The position numbers and the translations under genes were made by a program. Source: Micromonospora parva (GTDB lineage: Bacteria; Actinomycetota; Actinomycetes; Mycobacteriales; Micromonosporaceae). Taken from it: a DNA stretch of 64,000 bases. The DNA is taken from NCBI RefSeq assembly GCF_000718515.1, contig NZ_JNZS01000002.1, positions 1-64,000 on the forward strand. Reading direction: 5' to 3'. The notes below the pieces were generated by a model. The model saw nothing but the letters and a program-made list of their open reading frames with translations. It searched no databases and was not told where the DNA came from. Shown in pieces: positions 50,674-59,470 of the stretch; position 1 is the stretch's first letter; each line of letters starts with the position of its first letter.

Positions 50674-52836
50674 GTGACTCCGCCCCGCACCGCCACCGGT
50701 TCCGCCACCCCGTCGGCCCGTGCGAAGGGCCGGCGGCGGGGTGCCCGGCCCAGTGGCACCGAGCTGCTGGCGGCGGCGGTCGGCGCGGTGCCCGGTGGCG
50801 CGGAACGCCCCGGCCAGCTGCAGATGACCACGGCGATCGAGGCGTGCGTGGCCGACGGTGAGCATCTGCTCGTCCAGGCCGGCACCGGCACCGGCAAGTC
50901 GCTGGCGTACCTCGCGCCGGCGCTCACTGTGGACGGCCCGGTGGTGGTCTCCACCGCCACCCTGGCGTTGCAGTCCCAGCTGGTCGACCACGACCTGCCC
51001 CGGCTCGCCGACGCGGTCGAGCCGGTGCTCGGCCGGCGGCCCACCTTCGCCGTGCTCAAGGGCCGCCACCACTACCTCTGCCTGGCCCGACTGGACAACT
51101 CCACCGAGGAGGAGCCGGAGGACACCCTCTTCGACGCTCCCGCGGCACGTCCCGGCGGCGGCACGAAGTGGCTCGGTGAGGCGGGCCGGTTGGGCAAGCA
51201 GATCGAGCGGCTGCGGGACTGGGCCGAGAAGACCGCCACCGGCGACCGGGACGAGTTGGACCCGGGCGTCGACGACCAGGCCTGGCGGCTGGTGTCGATG
51301 CCGGCCCGCGAGTGCGTCGGCGCTACCCGCTGCCCGTTCGGGCAGGAGTGCTTCGCCGAGGCGTCGCGGGCCCGTGCCCGCGAGGCGGACATCGTGGTGA
51401 CCAACCACAGCCTGCTCGCTGTCGACATGCTCGCCGACCGGCACATCGTGCCACCGCACAAGTTGCTCATCGTCGACGAGGCGCACGAGCTGGCCGACCG
51501 GGTCTCCTCCGCGGCCCAGGCGGAACTGGTGCCGGAGCTGATCGACCGGACCACCCGGCGGGCCCGGACGCTGCTGCGGCCGGAGACGGCCGAGGCGCTC
51601 ACCGCCGCCGGCGACGCCCTCGCCGTCGGCCTGGCCGAGGCGCCGGCCGGGCGGATAACCGCGGGGTTGCCGACGCCGCTGCGGGAGGCGTGCACGCTGC
51701 TCGACGCGGCGACCCGCACCGCCCTGGACGCGATCGGCGACATCAAGGCCGACGACCCCGACCCGGTGCGCAAGCAGCAGGCCAAGGCCGCCCTGGACGA
51801 GCTCTCCACTACCGCGCAGCGGCTGCTGGAGGAGGCCGACCACGACGTGGCCTGGGTGGAGAAGAACGACAGCGGCAGCCGCCGCGCACTGGTGGTCGCG
51901 CCGCTGTCGGTGGCCGGCACCCTCGCCACCCACCTGTACGACGAACGCACCGTCGTCGCCACCTCGGCGACCCTGGCGCTGGGCGGTCGGTTCGACACCG
52001 TCGCCCGCGCCCTCGGGCTGGACGCGCCACCGCCCGCCCCGCCGACCCCCGCCGCTGCCGCGCTGGCCGCCCGCAGCGGCCCGGGTCGTCCGGCCGCCGA
52101 GACGCCGGGCCGCCGCCTCGCCGGCGACGCCGCCCCGAACGCCGTCGTACCGGCCACCGAGGGCCCCGGGTGGCGGTCGCTCGACGTCGGTTCGCCGTTC
52201 GACTACGCCCGGCAGGGCATCCTGTACGTCGCCGCGCACCTTCCCCGCCCCAGCGTCTCCGGGCTGCCCGACGCTGCCGGGGAGGAGCTGCTCGGGCTGG
52301 TCGAGGCGCTCGGTGGTCGTACTCTCGGGCTCTTCTCCTCACGGCGGGCCGCGCAGCAGGCGGCGGAGCTGTTGCGCGCGCGGACCGACCTGCCGGTGCT
52401 GCTCCAGGGCGAGGAGGCGTTGCCGCTGCTGGTGCGTCGCTTCCGGGAGGAGCGCGCCAGCTGCCTGTTCGGGGTGATGTCGCTCTGGCAGGGGGTGGAC
52501 GTGCCGGGTGACGCCTGTCAGCTCGTGGTCATCGACCGGCTGCCCTTCCCCCGCCCGGACGAACCACTGGCGGCGGCCCGCGCGGCGGCGGTGGACGCGG
52601 GCGGCGGTTCGGGCTTCGCGGCGGTCAGCGTGCCGATCGCGGCGGTCCGGCTGGCGCAGGGCGTCGGCCGGCTGATCCGGGCGACCGGCGACAAGGGTGT
52701 GGTCGCGGTGCTCGACTCCCGGCTGGAGACGGCCCGGGGCTACGGGCCGTTCCTGCGGCGCTCGCTGCCACCGTTCTGGTACACGACCCGCCCCGAGGTG
52801 GCCCGCGGCGCCCTGGAGCGCCTGGCCAAGTCCTGA
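50674..52836 (+). CDS. dinG: DinG-type ATP-dependent DNA helicase
   Basis: The 720-residue helicase has Walker A AGTGTGKS, DEAH box VDEAHEL and the C-terminal motifs LFGVMSLWQGVDVPG and VRLAQGVGRLIRAT of XPD/DinG superfamily 2 enzymes. Four cysteines between motifs Ia and II (YLC, ECVG, RCPFG and QEC) should bind an iron-sulfur cluster. It likely resolves RNA-DNA or D-loop structures in repair. GTG 50674 is six bases after TACCGT, predicting leaderless translation; a GTG-like start 42 bases earlier is possible. A Pro/Ala-rich insertion near residue 460 is unusual. Confidence 0.92.
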   Translation: MTPPRTATGSATPSARAKGRRRGARPSGTELLAAAVGAVPGGAERPGQLQMTTAIEACVADGEHLLVQAGTGTGKSLAYLAPALTVDGPVVVSTATLALQSQLVDHDLPRLADAVEPVLGRRPTFAVLKGRHHYLCLARLDNSTEEEPEDTLFDAPAARPGGGTKWLGEAGRLGKQIERLRDWAEKTATGDRDELDPGVDDQAWRLVSMPARECVGATRCPFGQECFAEASRARAREADIVVTNHSLLAVDMLADRHIVPPHKLLIVDEAHELADRVSSAAQAELVPELIDRTTRRARTLLRPETAEALTAAGDALAVGLAEAPAGRITAGLPTPLREACTLLDAATRTALDAIGDIKADDPDPVRKQQAKAALDELSTTAQRLLEEADHDVAWVEKNDSGSRRALVVAPLSVAGTLATHLYDERTVVATSATLALGGRFDTVARALGLDAPPPAPPTPAAAALAARSGPGRPAAETPGRRLAGDAAPNAVVPATEGPGWRSLDVGSPFDYARQGILYVAAHLPRPSVSGLPDAAGEELLGLVEALGGRTLGLFSSRRAAQQAAELLRARTDLPVLLQGEEALPLLVRRFREERASCLFGVMSLWQGVDVPGDACQLVVIDRLPFPRPDEPLAAARAAAVDAGGGSGFAAVSVPIAAVRLAQGVGRLIRATGDKGVVAVLDSRLETARGYGPFLRRSLPPFWYTTRPEVARGALERLAKS

Positions 52837-52901
52837 CCCGCTGCGTCCACCCTCGCCCCTCGCGCCACGTCCCGCCGCCAGGCCCCGCCCTCCGCCGGGC
52901 C

Positions 52902-52936
52902 GCACGCCGCACGGCGCACGGCGCACGGCGCACGGC
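52902..52936 (+). repeat. 7-bp tandem repeat, five units
   Basis: Five contiguous heptamers GCACGCC, then four GCACGGC, run up to the family A element that follows dinG. The tract is intergenic and probably slippage-prone. Confidence 0.85.
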
Positions 52937-53010
52937 CAAGATCGCGCTACAACAGGGAAAGAGTGGCCTCCCGCACAGGGGAGGCCACTCTTTTCCATGT
53001 TCGTGCGTGA
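52937..53010. repeat. palindromic element, family A copy 3
   Basis: CCAAGATCGCGCT is followed by a perfect 14-bp stem (AAAGAGTGGCCTCC at 52958-52971 and GGAGGCCACTCTTT at 52980-52993) with an 8-nt loop and then TTTTCC. It lies between convergent dinG and the AI-2E gene. The T-tract makes it a good terminator on the plus strand. Confidence 0.88.
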
Positions 53011-53071
53011 TCAGGCGGTCGACGGCGTGACCCAGCGGGTCCGGGCGCACAAGGCGCGGGCGCGCCCGGAG

Positions 53072-54382
53072 CTAGGGGGCCTGGGCGGCGACCACCACGG
53101 CGTCGGGCGGGGTGTCCGGGACCCTCCGGGCGGCGAGCCTGCGGACGGCGGTGTTCAGCACCGCGATGAGCGGCACGGAGACCAGCGCGCCGGTGATGCC
53201 GGCGAGCACCACACCGGCGGCGATGCCGATGATCACCGCGAGCGGGTGGAGGGCAACCGCCCGGCCCATGATCAACGGCTGGAGCACGTGGCCCTCGATC
53301 TGCTGCACGCCGATCACCGCGCCAAGGATGATCAACGCGGTGACCGGGCCGCTGTCGACGAGGGCCACCAGCACCGCCACGCCGCCGGAGAGCGCCGCAC
53401 CGACGATCGGGATGAACGCGCCGAGGAAGACCAGCGCGGCCAGCGGGAAGGCGAACGGAATGTCGAAGACGACCAGGAAGATGCCGATGCCGACCGCGTC
53501 GATGAAGGCGACCAGCACGGTCGCGCGGACGTAGGCGCCGAGCGTGTGCCAGGAGGCGCGACCCGCGTCGTCGACCTTCCACCGGGCGGCCACCGGCAGC
53601 AGCCGGACCAGGAAGCGCCAGATCCGGTTGCCGTCGCGCAGGAAGAAGAACGTCGCGAAGAGCACCAGCAGCGTGCCGGTCAGCACCTCGGCCAGCGTCG
53701 CGGCGGTGCTCAGGGCGCCACTTGTCAGATTGGAGGTGTTGGAGTTGATCCAGGCCTGCGCCTCGTCGATGTAGCGGTCGAGCTGAGTGTCCGAGAGGTG
53801 CAGCGGCCCCGTCTTCAGCCAGTTCTGGATCTGCCGGACACCCTCCGACGACTTCTCGCTCAGCTCCGGTACGCCACGAATGAACTCGTTGACCACCAGC
53901 GTCAGCGTGCCGATCACCGCGGCCAGGCCGCCGACCAGCACCACAGCGGTCGCCAGCGACCGGGGGAACCGGATCCGCAGCAGCCAGCCCACCGCCGGCG
54001 CGAGCAGCGCCGAGAGCAGCAGCGCGATGGCCAGCGGAATGATCACGATCTTGATCGTGCCGACGATCCGCAGCAGGGCCCAGGCCACCACGCCGATCAC
54101 GATCAGTCGCCAACACCACGCGGCGGCGATCCGCAGCCCGTGCGGAACGTCGGCGTCGTCCCGGCTGGACGTGGAGCTGTGCAGGTCCACCGGTGGTTCC
54201 GCGCCGTAGACAGTGGCGCTCGTCGGCGCGGTCGGCCCCGGCACGGCCGGCGACGCCACCCGGGCGGCCGGCGACGCGTCGTTCAGCGCGTCATCCGCCG
54301 CGCCCTCGTCGGCGCGCGCCGACGCCTGTCGTGACTGGTAGGCGCGGCGAAGCCGCCCGCGTACCCGCTCGAAGCGGCTCAA
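53072..54382 (-). CDS. AI-2E transporter family (PerM/YdiK-type) membrane protein
   Basis: The 436-residue protein has a long disordered N-terminal cytoplasmic tail (residues 1-85) and then about eight hydrophobic helices of the AI-2E/UPF0118 family. Family motifs are LVVLFATFFFLRDG-like LFATFFFLRDGNRI, LVFLGAFIPIVGAALSGG and QQIEGHVLQPLIMGRAVALH. Known members export autoinducer-2 or act as Na/H antiporters; neither can be assumed. The TTG start at 54382 is preferred because AGGAGGTG is correctly spaced; a GTG at 54388 is the alternative. Confidence 0.88.
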   Translation of the reverse strand: MSRFERVRGRLRRAYQSRQASARADEGAADDALNDASPAARVASPAVPGPTAPTSATVYGAEPPVDLHSSTSSRDDADVPHGLRIAAAWCWRLIVIGVVAWALLRIVGTIKIVIIPLAIALLLSALLAPAVGWLLRIRFPRSLATAVVLVGGLAAVIGTLTLVVNEFIRGVPELSEKSSEGVRQIQNWLKTGPLHLSDTQLDRYIDEAQAWINSNTSNLTSGALSTAATLAEVLTGTLLVLFATFFFLRDGNRIWRFLVRLLPVAARWKVDDAGRASWHTLGAYVRATVLVAFIDAVGIGIFLVVFDIPFAFPLAALVFLGAFIPIVGAALSGGVAVLVALVDSGPVTALIILGAVIGVQQIEGHVLQPLIMGRAVALHPLAVIIGIAAGVVLAGITGALVSVPLIAVLNTAVRRLAARRVPDTPPDAVVVAAQAP

Positions 54383-54541
54383 GCGCACCTCCTGGCAGAG
54401 AACCCGGCCCGCCCACGGTGACAGGTCGGACAGCATACGTCCGTTCCCGACACCGTAGGGGGTTCCGCCACACAATGCCCCGACCACCTCCGGCGTAACC
54501 ACCGGCCGGTAGCCGTCGGCCCACACGGTAGCGTCTGCGGC

Positions 54542-54880
54542 GTGACCGCCGACAACGATCTGGACGCCGGCCTGCCGATCCGCCTGCTGCACGACCGCGT
54601 GCTGGTACGCATGGAGGGCAGCGAGGGCGAACGCCGCTCCACCGCCGGCATCGTCATTCCGGCGACCGCGGCGGTCGGCAAACGCCTCGCCTGGGCCACC
54701 GCCGTCGGGGTGGGGCCGAACGTACGCGCCATCGTCTCCGGCGACCGGGTGCTCTTCGACCCGGACGACCGCTCCGAGGTCGAGCTGCACGGCCGCGGTT
54801 ACGTGCTGCTGCGGGAGCGGGACGTGCACGCCGTCGCCGCCGAGCGGATCGAGAACGACTCGACCGGCCTCTACCTCTGA
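54542..54880 (+). CDS. GroES/Cpn10-like small protein
   Basis: The 112-residue protein has the Cpn10 fold signature LHDRVLVRMEGSEGERRSTA followed by GIVIPATA and AVGVGPNVRAIVSGDRVLFDP. Its divergent mobile loop and acidic C-terminus separate it from the true GroES, and no groEL is adjacent. It is probably a GroES paralogue of unknown partner. The GTG start is seven bases after TAGCGT, so it should be leaderless. Confidence 0.85.
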   Translation: MTADNDLDAGLPIRLLHDRVLVRMEGSEGERRSTAGIVIPATAAVGKRLAWATAVGVGPNVRAIVSGDRVLFDPDDRSEVELHGRGYVLLRERDVHAVAAERIENDSTGLYL

Positions 54881-54973
54881 CGCACCTCCCCCGGCCACCA
54901 GGCCCCGTCGCGCACCGTTTGCCCGGGCGCACGACGGGAAGCCATCCGGCGACCGTGGCCCTGGGGAGGGACG

Positions 54974-55141
54974 ATGCCGGTATTCGTGAAGAAGCTGTTG
55001 ACCTGGGGCAGTGTCGCGTTCCTGATCTACTTCATGGCCTTCCGGCCGGACGGTGCCGCGCAGATGTTCCGGGCGATCGGGGCCGCGCTGATCGCGATGT
55101 TCCAGGGCCTCGGTGACTTCCTCACCTCGCTGATGACCTGA
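54974..55141 (+). CDS. 55-aa small membrane protein
   Basis: A 55-residue ORF begins with MPVFVKKLLTWGSVAFLIYF, giving a basic N-terminus and one membrane helix. A second, amphipathic to hydrophobic helix follows (IGAALIAMFQGLGDFLTSL). GGGAGGG lies three to nine bases before the ATG, a strong ribosome-binding site. Small actinobacterial proteins of this form are common but uncharacterised. Confidence 0.8.
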   Translation: MPVFVKKLLTWGSVAFLIYFMAFRPDGAAQMFRAIGAALIAMFQGLGDFLTSLMT

Positions 55142-55166
55142 GCCGCCCGCCGCCCGTCGGCAGCGC

Positions 55167-56612
55167 TCAGGGGTGCGTCGGCGGCCAGGGCGGCGCCGAC
55201 CGCCCCGGCCAGCCGGGTGCCGCGTACCCCACCGGAGCCGGGGCGGGGGCCAGCACCACCGGGATCGGCACCACCGGCTCGTGCGGCGCGTCCACCGGGC
55301 GCTGGGTGCCGTCCGGGAAGCGCAGGTGGTAGCGGCTGCCGTCCCAGACCCCCGCCGGGGCCTGCGGGTCCCGACCGACGAAGAACGTCCGGTACGCGCT
55401 GATCGCGTCCAGCAACTCCCGCTCCTCACGTGCGGTCCGCTCCTGGTCGGCGGGCTTGCGGTCCAGACCGCGCAGCGTCCCGTCGCGCAGCAGGGCCAAC
55501 CGGGTCGCGGCGGACTGGTAACCCCGCATCGCCCGCACCCCGGCGTCGCCGGCCACCCGCCGCGCCCAACTGCGGGCGGCGTGTCGCCTGCCGAGGCTGC
55601 TCAGGGCGGCCACCTCGGGCGGGCTGAGCCAGCCAGCGCGTACGTAGTCGGGCAGGACCCGCTCGGTGAGCCGCCCCTCCCAGGCGCGCAGCCACAGCGC
55701 CAGCCCCACGGTGCCGAAGAAGACCGGCACCATCAGGCCCAGGAAGCCGTACAGCATGATCACCGCCTCGCCGGTGGCCTGGGTGAGCGTGGGCAGCAGG
55801 TTCCACGTGCCGTGCAGCATCATCGCGAGCAGCAGGCCGGCGATCGGGGCGAGCACCCGGATGCGCCGGTCGGCCGTCCGGGAGGCGATCCCCAGCCCCA
55901 CACCGGTCATCGAGGTGAAAAGGGGATGGGCGAACCCGAACAGCAGGATCCGTAGGATGAAGATCGCGATGACCTGCTGGATGCCGGTCGCCGGGCCATA
56001 GCGGTCGGCACCGGAGGCGTAGCCCAACCCGCCCAGGTAGAGGATGTTCTCCACCATCGCGAAGCCGACCGCGGAGAGCCCGCAGTAGACCAGGCCGTCG
56101 GTGATCCCGGACCATTCGCGGCGGCGGAACACCAGCAGCAGGATCGGGCCCAGCGCCTTGGTCAACTCCTCGATGAACGGCGCCACCAGCACCCCGGTGA
56201 GCGCGGACGGCAGGCCCCAGTCGGCGAACCGGTTGGCCGCGAAGTCGTTCACAGTGAGCGAGGCGGCGGTGGAGACGAACGCACCCCAGGCGAAGCAGAA
56301 GATCAGATACTTCAGCGGCTCGGGTTCGTACCGGTCCAACCAGAGGAAGCAGCCGACCAGCACCGGCACCGGCAGGATGGCGGCCACCACCCCGATCAGC
56401 AGGGCCTGCGCACCGAGCGACTGGCCGAGCGTGAAGACCATGAACACCGCGCACGCCGCGATGAACAGCACCACCCCGGCCAGCACCAGGAACCGCCGCC
56501 AGCCCAGTCGGCGCAGCGGCATCCGGGGCGTCTCGGCCACCGGCGGGGCGGCGGGCGCGGGCGGGCCGGCGGGCGACGGCGGCAGCGGTGAACCGGGCGG
56601 GGTGTCGGCCAT
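55167..56612 (-). CDS. PrsW-family intramembrane protease
   Basis: The 481-residue protein has about nine membrane helices and the PrsW glutamate motif FIEELTKALGP (EExxK type), with further motifs FRRREWSGITDGLVYCGLSA and HGTWNLLP. It may cleave anti-sigma factors within the membrane, as PrsW does in Bacillus. The C-terminal 150 residues form an extra cytoplasmic domain ending in a Pro/Ala-rich tail. TACGCT (56619-56624) ends six bases before the ATG, predicting a leaderless mRNA. Confidence 0.88.
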   Translation of the reverse strand: MADTPPGSPLPPSPAGPPAPAAPPVAETPRMPLRRLGWRRFLVLAGVVLFIAACAVFMVFTLGQSLGAQALLIGVVAAILPVPVLVGCFLWLDRYEPEPLKYLIFCFAWGAFVSTAASLTVNDFAANRFADWGLPSALTGVLVAPFIEELTKALGPILLLVFRRREWSGITDGLVYCGLSAVGFAMVENILYLGGLGYASGADRYGPATGIQQVIAIFILRILLFGFAHPLFTSMTGVGLGIASRTADRRIRVLAPIAGLLLAMMLHGTWNLLPTLTQATGEAVIMLYGFLGLMVPVFFGTVGLALWLRAWEGRLTERVLPDYVRAGWLSPPEVAALSSLGRRHAARSWARRVAGDAGVRAMRGYQSAATRLALLRDGTLRGLDRKPADQERTAREERELLDAISAYRTFFVGRDPQAPAGVWDGSRYHLRFPDGTQRPVDAPHEPVVPIPVVLAPAPAPVGYAAPGWPGRSAPPWPPTHP

Positions 56613-56664
56613 GCGGTCAGCGTAGCCATCCACCGCCGGCTGGTTCGGCCGCATCGGTAGCCGC

Positions 56665-56670
56665 TATGCT
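56665..56670 (+). promoter_or_regulatory. -10 box for the riboswitch transcript
   Basis: TATGCT lies seven bases before the first base of the P1 stem of the SAM-IV riboswitch, so transcription should begin at about 56677. No clear -35 is visible. Confidence 0.65.
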
Positions 56671-56677
56671 GCCGGCA

Positions 56678-56837
56678 GGTCACGAGCGCCAGCGTCAAAC
56701 CCCGGTTTGCTGGCCGGCAACCCTCGTCGAGTTCGCGGTGGGGTGCCCCGGGTGATGACCGGGCCCAGCCCGATCGGTGTGCTGGGCAAGCGCGGACCCC
56801 GTCCCGATGTCGCACCCGGGGTCCCTGACCCCGGAGG
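56678..56837 (+). ncRNA. SAM-IV riboswitch
   Basis: P1 is closed by GGTCA (56678-56682) and TGACC (56756-56760). Between them are the SAM-IV core strings GAGCGCCAGCGTCAAACC, GGCCGGCAACCC and GCGGTGGGGTGCCCCGGGTG. GCCCAGC and GCTGGGC (56763-56787) form the outer hairpin. A switch follows: GGACCCC (56794-56800) can pair with GGGGTCC (56818-56824), or CCGGGGTC (56816-56823) can pair with GACCCCGG (56827-56834), which covers the ribosome-binding site GGAGG (56833-56837). SAM binding probably blocks translation of the next gene. Confidence 0.9.
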
Positions 56838-56844
56838 TTCCGGC

Positions 56845-58104
56845 GTGTCCGTCACCCTCGTTCCCTCGCTGCCCACAGTGCCCGCCAGGCCGTCCGCGCC
56901 GCTCGACGTCCTCGGTGTGCCCGGCGAGATCAACCTGGACTACGCGGCCAGCGCACCGTGCGCGCGGGCCGCCGCCGACGCGGTGGCCGAGCTGCTGCCC
57001 TGGTACGCCAGCGTGCACCGCGGCGCGGGAGCGCTGTCGCGACGCTGCACCCTCGCCTACGAGCAGGCCCGGCAGACGATCGGGGACCACTTCGGCGCTC
57101 GCGCCGACGATCACGTGATCTTCACCCGCAACACCACGGACGCGCTCAACCTGCTGGCGCGGGCCGTGCCGGCCGGCACGACGGTCGTCACGTTCGCCGG
57201 CGAGCACCACGCCAACCTGCTGCCCTGGCCGCGCGGATCGGTGCGGCTGCCGGTGCCCACCGACCCCGACGGGGCGGTACGCGATCTCGCCGCCGCCCTG
57301 ACCGAGCTGCGTCGGGGCAGCAACCCGGCGCTGCCGGTGCTGGTCGCGGTGACCGGTGCGAGCAACGTGACCGGTGAGCGGTGGCCGGTCGCCGAGCTGG
57401 CGCGGGTGGCCCACCGGCACGGTGCCCGGATCGTGCTCGACGCCGCGCAACTCGCCCCGCACGCCCCGGTCGACCTGCTCACGCTGGACGTCGACTATCT
57501 GGCCGTGTCCGGCCACAAGCTGTACGCGCCGTTCGGCGCGGGCGTGCTGATCGGCCGGGCGGACTGGTTGGACGCCGCGCCGCCGTACCTGGCCGGCGGC
57601 GGGGCCACCAGTCACGTCGGTCCGGCCACCCACGACGTGACCTGGGCGACCGGTCCGGCCCGCCACGAGGGCGGCACCCCGAACCTGCTCGGCGCGGTTG
57701 CGCTGGCGGCGGTGTGCGCGGCGCTCGACGACGCGGACCGGGCCGCGCTGGCCGCCCACGAGCAGGCAGTGCTGGCCCGGCTGCGGACCGGCCTCGCCGC
57801 CCTGCCGCACGTCGTGGAGCTGCGCACCTTCGGCCCGGACGCGCCCCGGGTCGGCATCGTCTCGTTCGTGGTCGCCGGTCGGGACTCCACCGAGGTGGCC
57901 ACCCGGCTGGCCGCCGAGCACCACATCGGCGTACGGGACGGGTTGTTCTGTGCCCACCCGCTGGCCCGGCGGCTGCTCAGTGAGGCGGCGGGACGTACCG
58001 GCCGGCGGGACCTACCGCCCACCGCGCTGCGCGCCAGCATCGGGCTGGGCAGCACGGCCGCCCAGGTGGACCGGCTGCTCGCGGCGCTGGCCGAGCTGGG
58101 CTGA
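56845..58104 (+). CDS. SufS-like class V aminotransferase (cysteine desulfurase-type)
   Basis: The 419-residue PLP enzyme has Lys225 in VSGHKLYAPFGAG, HHANLLPW, LDAAQLAPHAPVD and GGTPNLLGAVALA, all typical of class V aminotransferases. A cysteine at position 369 in VRDGLFCAHPL aligns with the SufS persulfide cysteine (VRxGHHCAxPL), so sulfur transfer from cysteine is plausible. GTG is set by GGAGG seven bases upstream, which lies inside the SAM-IV riboswitch switch region. This places a sulfur enzyme under SAM control. Isopenicillin-N-epimerase-like or selenocysteine lyase-like roles remain possible. Confidence 0.88.
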   Translation: MSVTLVPSLPTVPARPSAPLDVLGVPGEINLDYAASAPCARAAADAVAELLPWYASVHRGAGALSRRCTLAYEQARQTIGDHFGARADDHVIFTRNTTDALNLLARAVPAGTTVVTFAGEHHANLLPWPRGSVRLPVPTDPDGAVRDLAAALTELRRGSNPALPVLVAVTGASNVTGERWPVAELARVAHRHGARIVLDAAQLAPHAPVDLLTLDVDYLAVSGHKLYAPFGAGVLIGRADWLDAAPPYLAGGGATSHVGPATHDVTWATGPARHEGGTPNLLGAVALAAVCAALDDADRAALAAHEQAVLARLRTGLAALPHVVELRTFGPDAPRVGIVSFVVAGRDSTEVATRLAAEHHIGVRDGLFCAHPLARRLLSEAAGRTGRRDLPPTALRASIGLGSTAAQVDRLLAALAELG

Positions 58105-58134
58105 GGCCCGGCCGGCGGCGGCCCGCGCTCAGCC
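58099..58134. terminator. hairpin across convergent gene ends
   Basis: GGCTGAG (58099-58105) and CTCAGCC (58128-58134) pair across a GC-rich loop, spanning the stops of both convergent genes. Confidence 0.5.
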
Positions 58135-59394
58135 GATCGGCGGGGCGGTGGGTGGCTTCGGCGCCTCGCCGGGCTCGGCGGGCTCACCGACCGGGCGTTC
58201 CTGCTCCCCGAAGGCGGTGCGGATCCACCGGTTCGCCTCCTCCTGCTCGATTCCGGAGGCGACCAGCAGGTCGCTCGCTGTGGTGCGGACCTGGGCGACC
58301 ACCACACTGCCGGAGAAGCCGACCCCCTCGCCGTACGCCCGGCCGGCCTCGCTGACCGCCCGCAGTGACCGTTCCCGGGCCTTCTCCGGCTCCTCACCGG
58401 CGGCGAACTCGTGCTTGAGCAGCCGGACCGACTCGGCGAGGTGGCCGATCGCGTCCGGCATCGGATCGGGCACCGGTTCCTCGTCCTCGACCAGCGTGAC
58501 AGACCGGCGGATCAACGTGCCGCTGTTGCGCATCGCCCGGTCGATCGGGTCGGCCGCCTCCGCGTAGTGGGTCAGTTCGTCGCGGCGGTGCCAACGGGCC
58601 GGGGAGAGGGTGGCGGTCTCCTTCGCCCCCTCGATCGCCTCGCCCAGCGTGGCCAACTCCTCCTTGTTGTTGCGCAACCTCTCCAGCGCGCCCTGGATGG
58701 TGGCGCGGTCCCGGTTGCGCAGCCCGTCGGCGGTGGCGTCGAGCTGGGAGGCGAGCAGGTCCAGGGCGGGTCGGGCGGCCCGGTTGATCACCCGGAGCGG
58801 GTTCAGCGGCAGCAGCACCGCCGTGACCAGCAGCGCGATCCCACCGCCGAGGAACGCGTCGACGAAGCGGGGGATCTCCAGGTTCTGGGTCGACGGGCTC
58901 AGCGTCACGATCAGCACCGCGGTGGCCGCCGCCTGGATGACGATCGCCACGCTCGCCCCGGCGAAGATGGTGAGCAGAATCGCCACGGTGACCACCAGGC
59001 CGAGCTGCCACGCGCCAGTGCCGAGGAAGTAGATCAGCAGGTCACCGACTGCCACCCCGACGCCCACCCCGACGATCAGCTCCACCGTCCGGCGGAACCG
59101 CTGACCGACCGAGGCGGCCAGGGTGCCGACCGCGGAGATCGGCGCGAAGACCGGTTGCGGGTTGCCGAGCAGCCGGTGCGAGACGAAGTACGCGAGCCCG
59201 GCCGCCAGCCCGGCCTGCACGGCGAGCCCACCGGCCATCCGTACCCGGTGCAGCCGGTCGTGCAGGGTGGCTCGGCCGCGGTGACGCAGCTCTTGGGTGG
59301 CTTCGGCGATCCGCGCGCCGTCGATGTCCACCAGCCCTTCACGCAGCGCGGTACGTCGTACCACCGGAGGTCGCTTGTCGCGGGCCACGGCCAT
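58129..59394 (-). CDS. FUSC-like aromatic-acid-exporter family membrane protein
   Basis: The 421-residue protein resembles the FUSC/YccS/ArAE exporters: about six helices in the first half (MAGGLAVQAGLAAGLAYFVS, GVGVGVAVGDLLIYFLG, LVVTVAILLTIFAGASVAIV) and a long cytoplasmic helical C-terminal domain with RWHRRDELTHYAEAADPID. The first 20 residues are polar. Substrate and energy source are unknown. The ATG at 59394 is preferred as the last plausible start before the conserved domain. Confidence 0.8.
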   Translation of the reverse strand: MAVARDKRPPVVRRTALREGLVDIDGARIAEATQELRHRGRATLHDRLHRVRMAGGLAVQAGLAAGLAYFVSHRLLGNPQPVFAPISAVGTLAASVGQRFRRTVELIVGVGVGVAVGDLLIYFLGTGAWQLGLVVTVAILLTIFAGASVAIVIQAAATAVLIVTLSPSTQNLEIPRFVDAFLGGGIALLVTAVLLPLNPLRVINRAARPALDLLASQLDATADGLRNRDRATIQGALERLRNNKEELATLGEAIEGAKETATLSPARWHRRDELTHYAEAADPIDRAMRNSGTLIRRSVTLVEDEEPVPDPMPDAIGHLAESVRLLKHEFAAGEEPEKARERSLRAVSEAGRAYGEGVGFSGSVVVAQVRTTASDLLVASGIEQEEANRWIRTAFGEQERPVGEPAEPGEAPKPPTAPPIG

Positions 59395-59470
59395 GGGCGC
59401 GACTACCCGTGGTGGGCTCGCTGAATCCTCCCGTCCGGCGCGTCGCGGGCGGATGCGGCAGACTCGGGCG

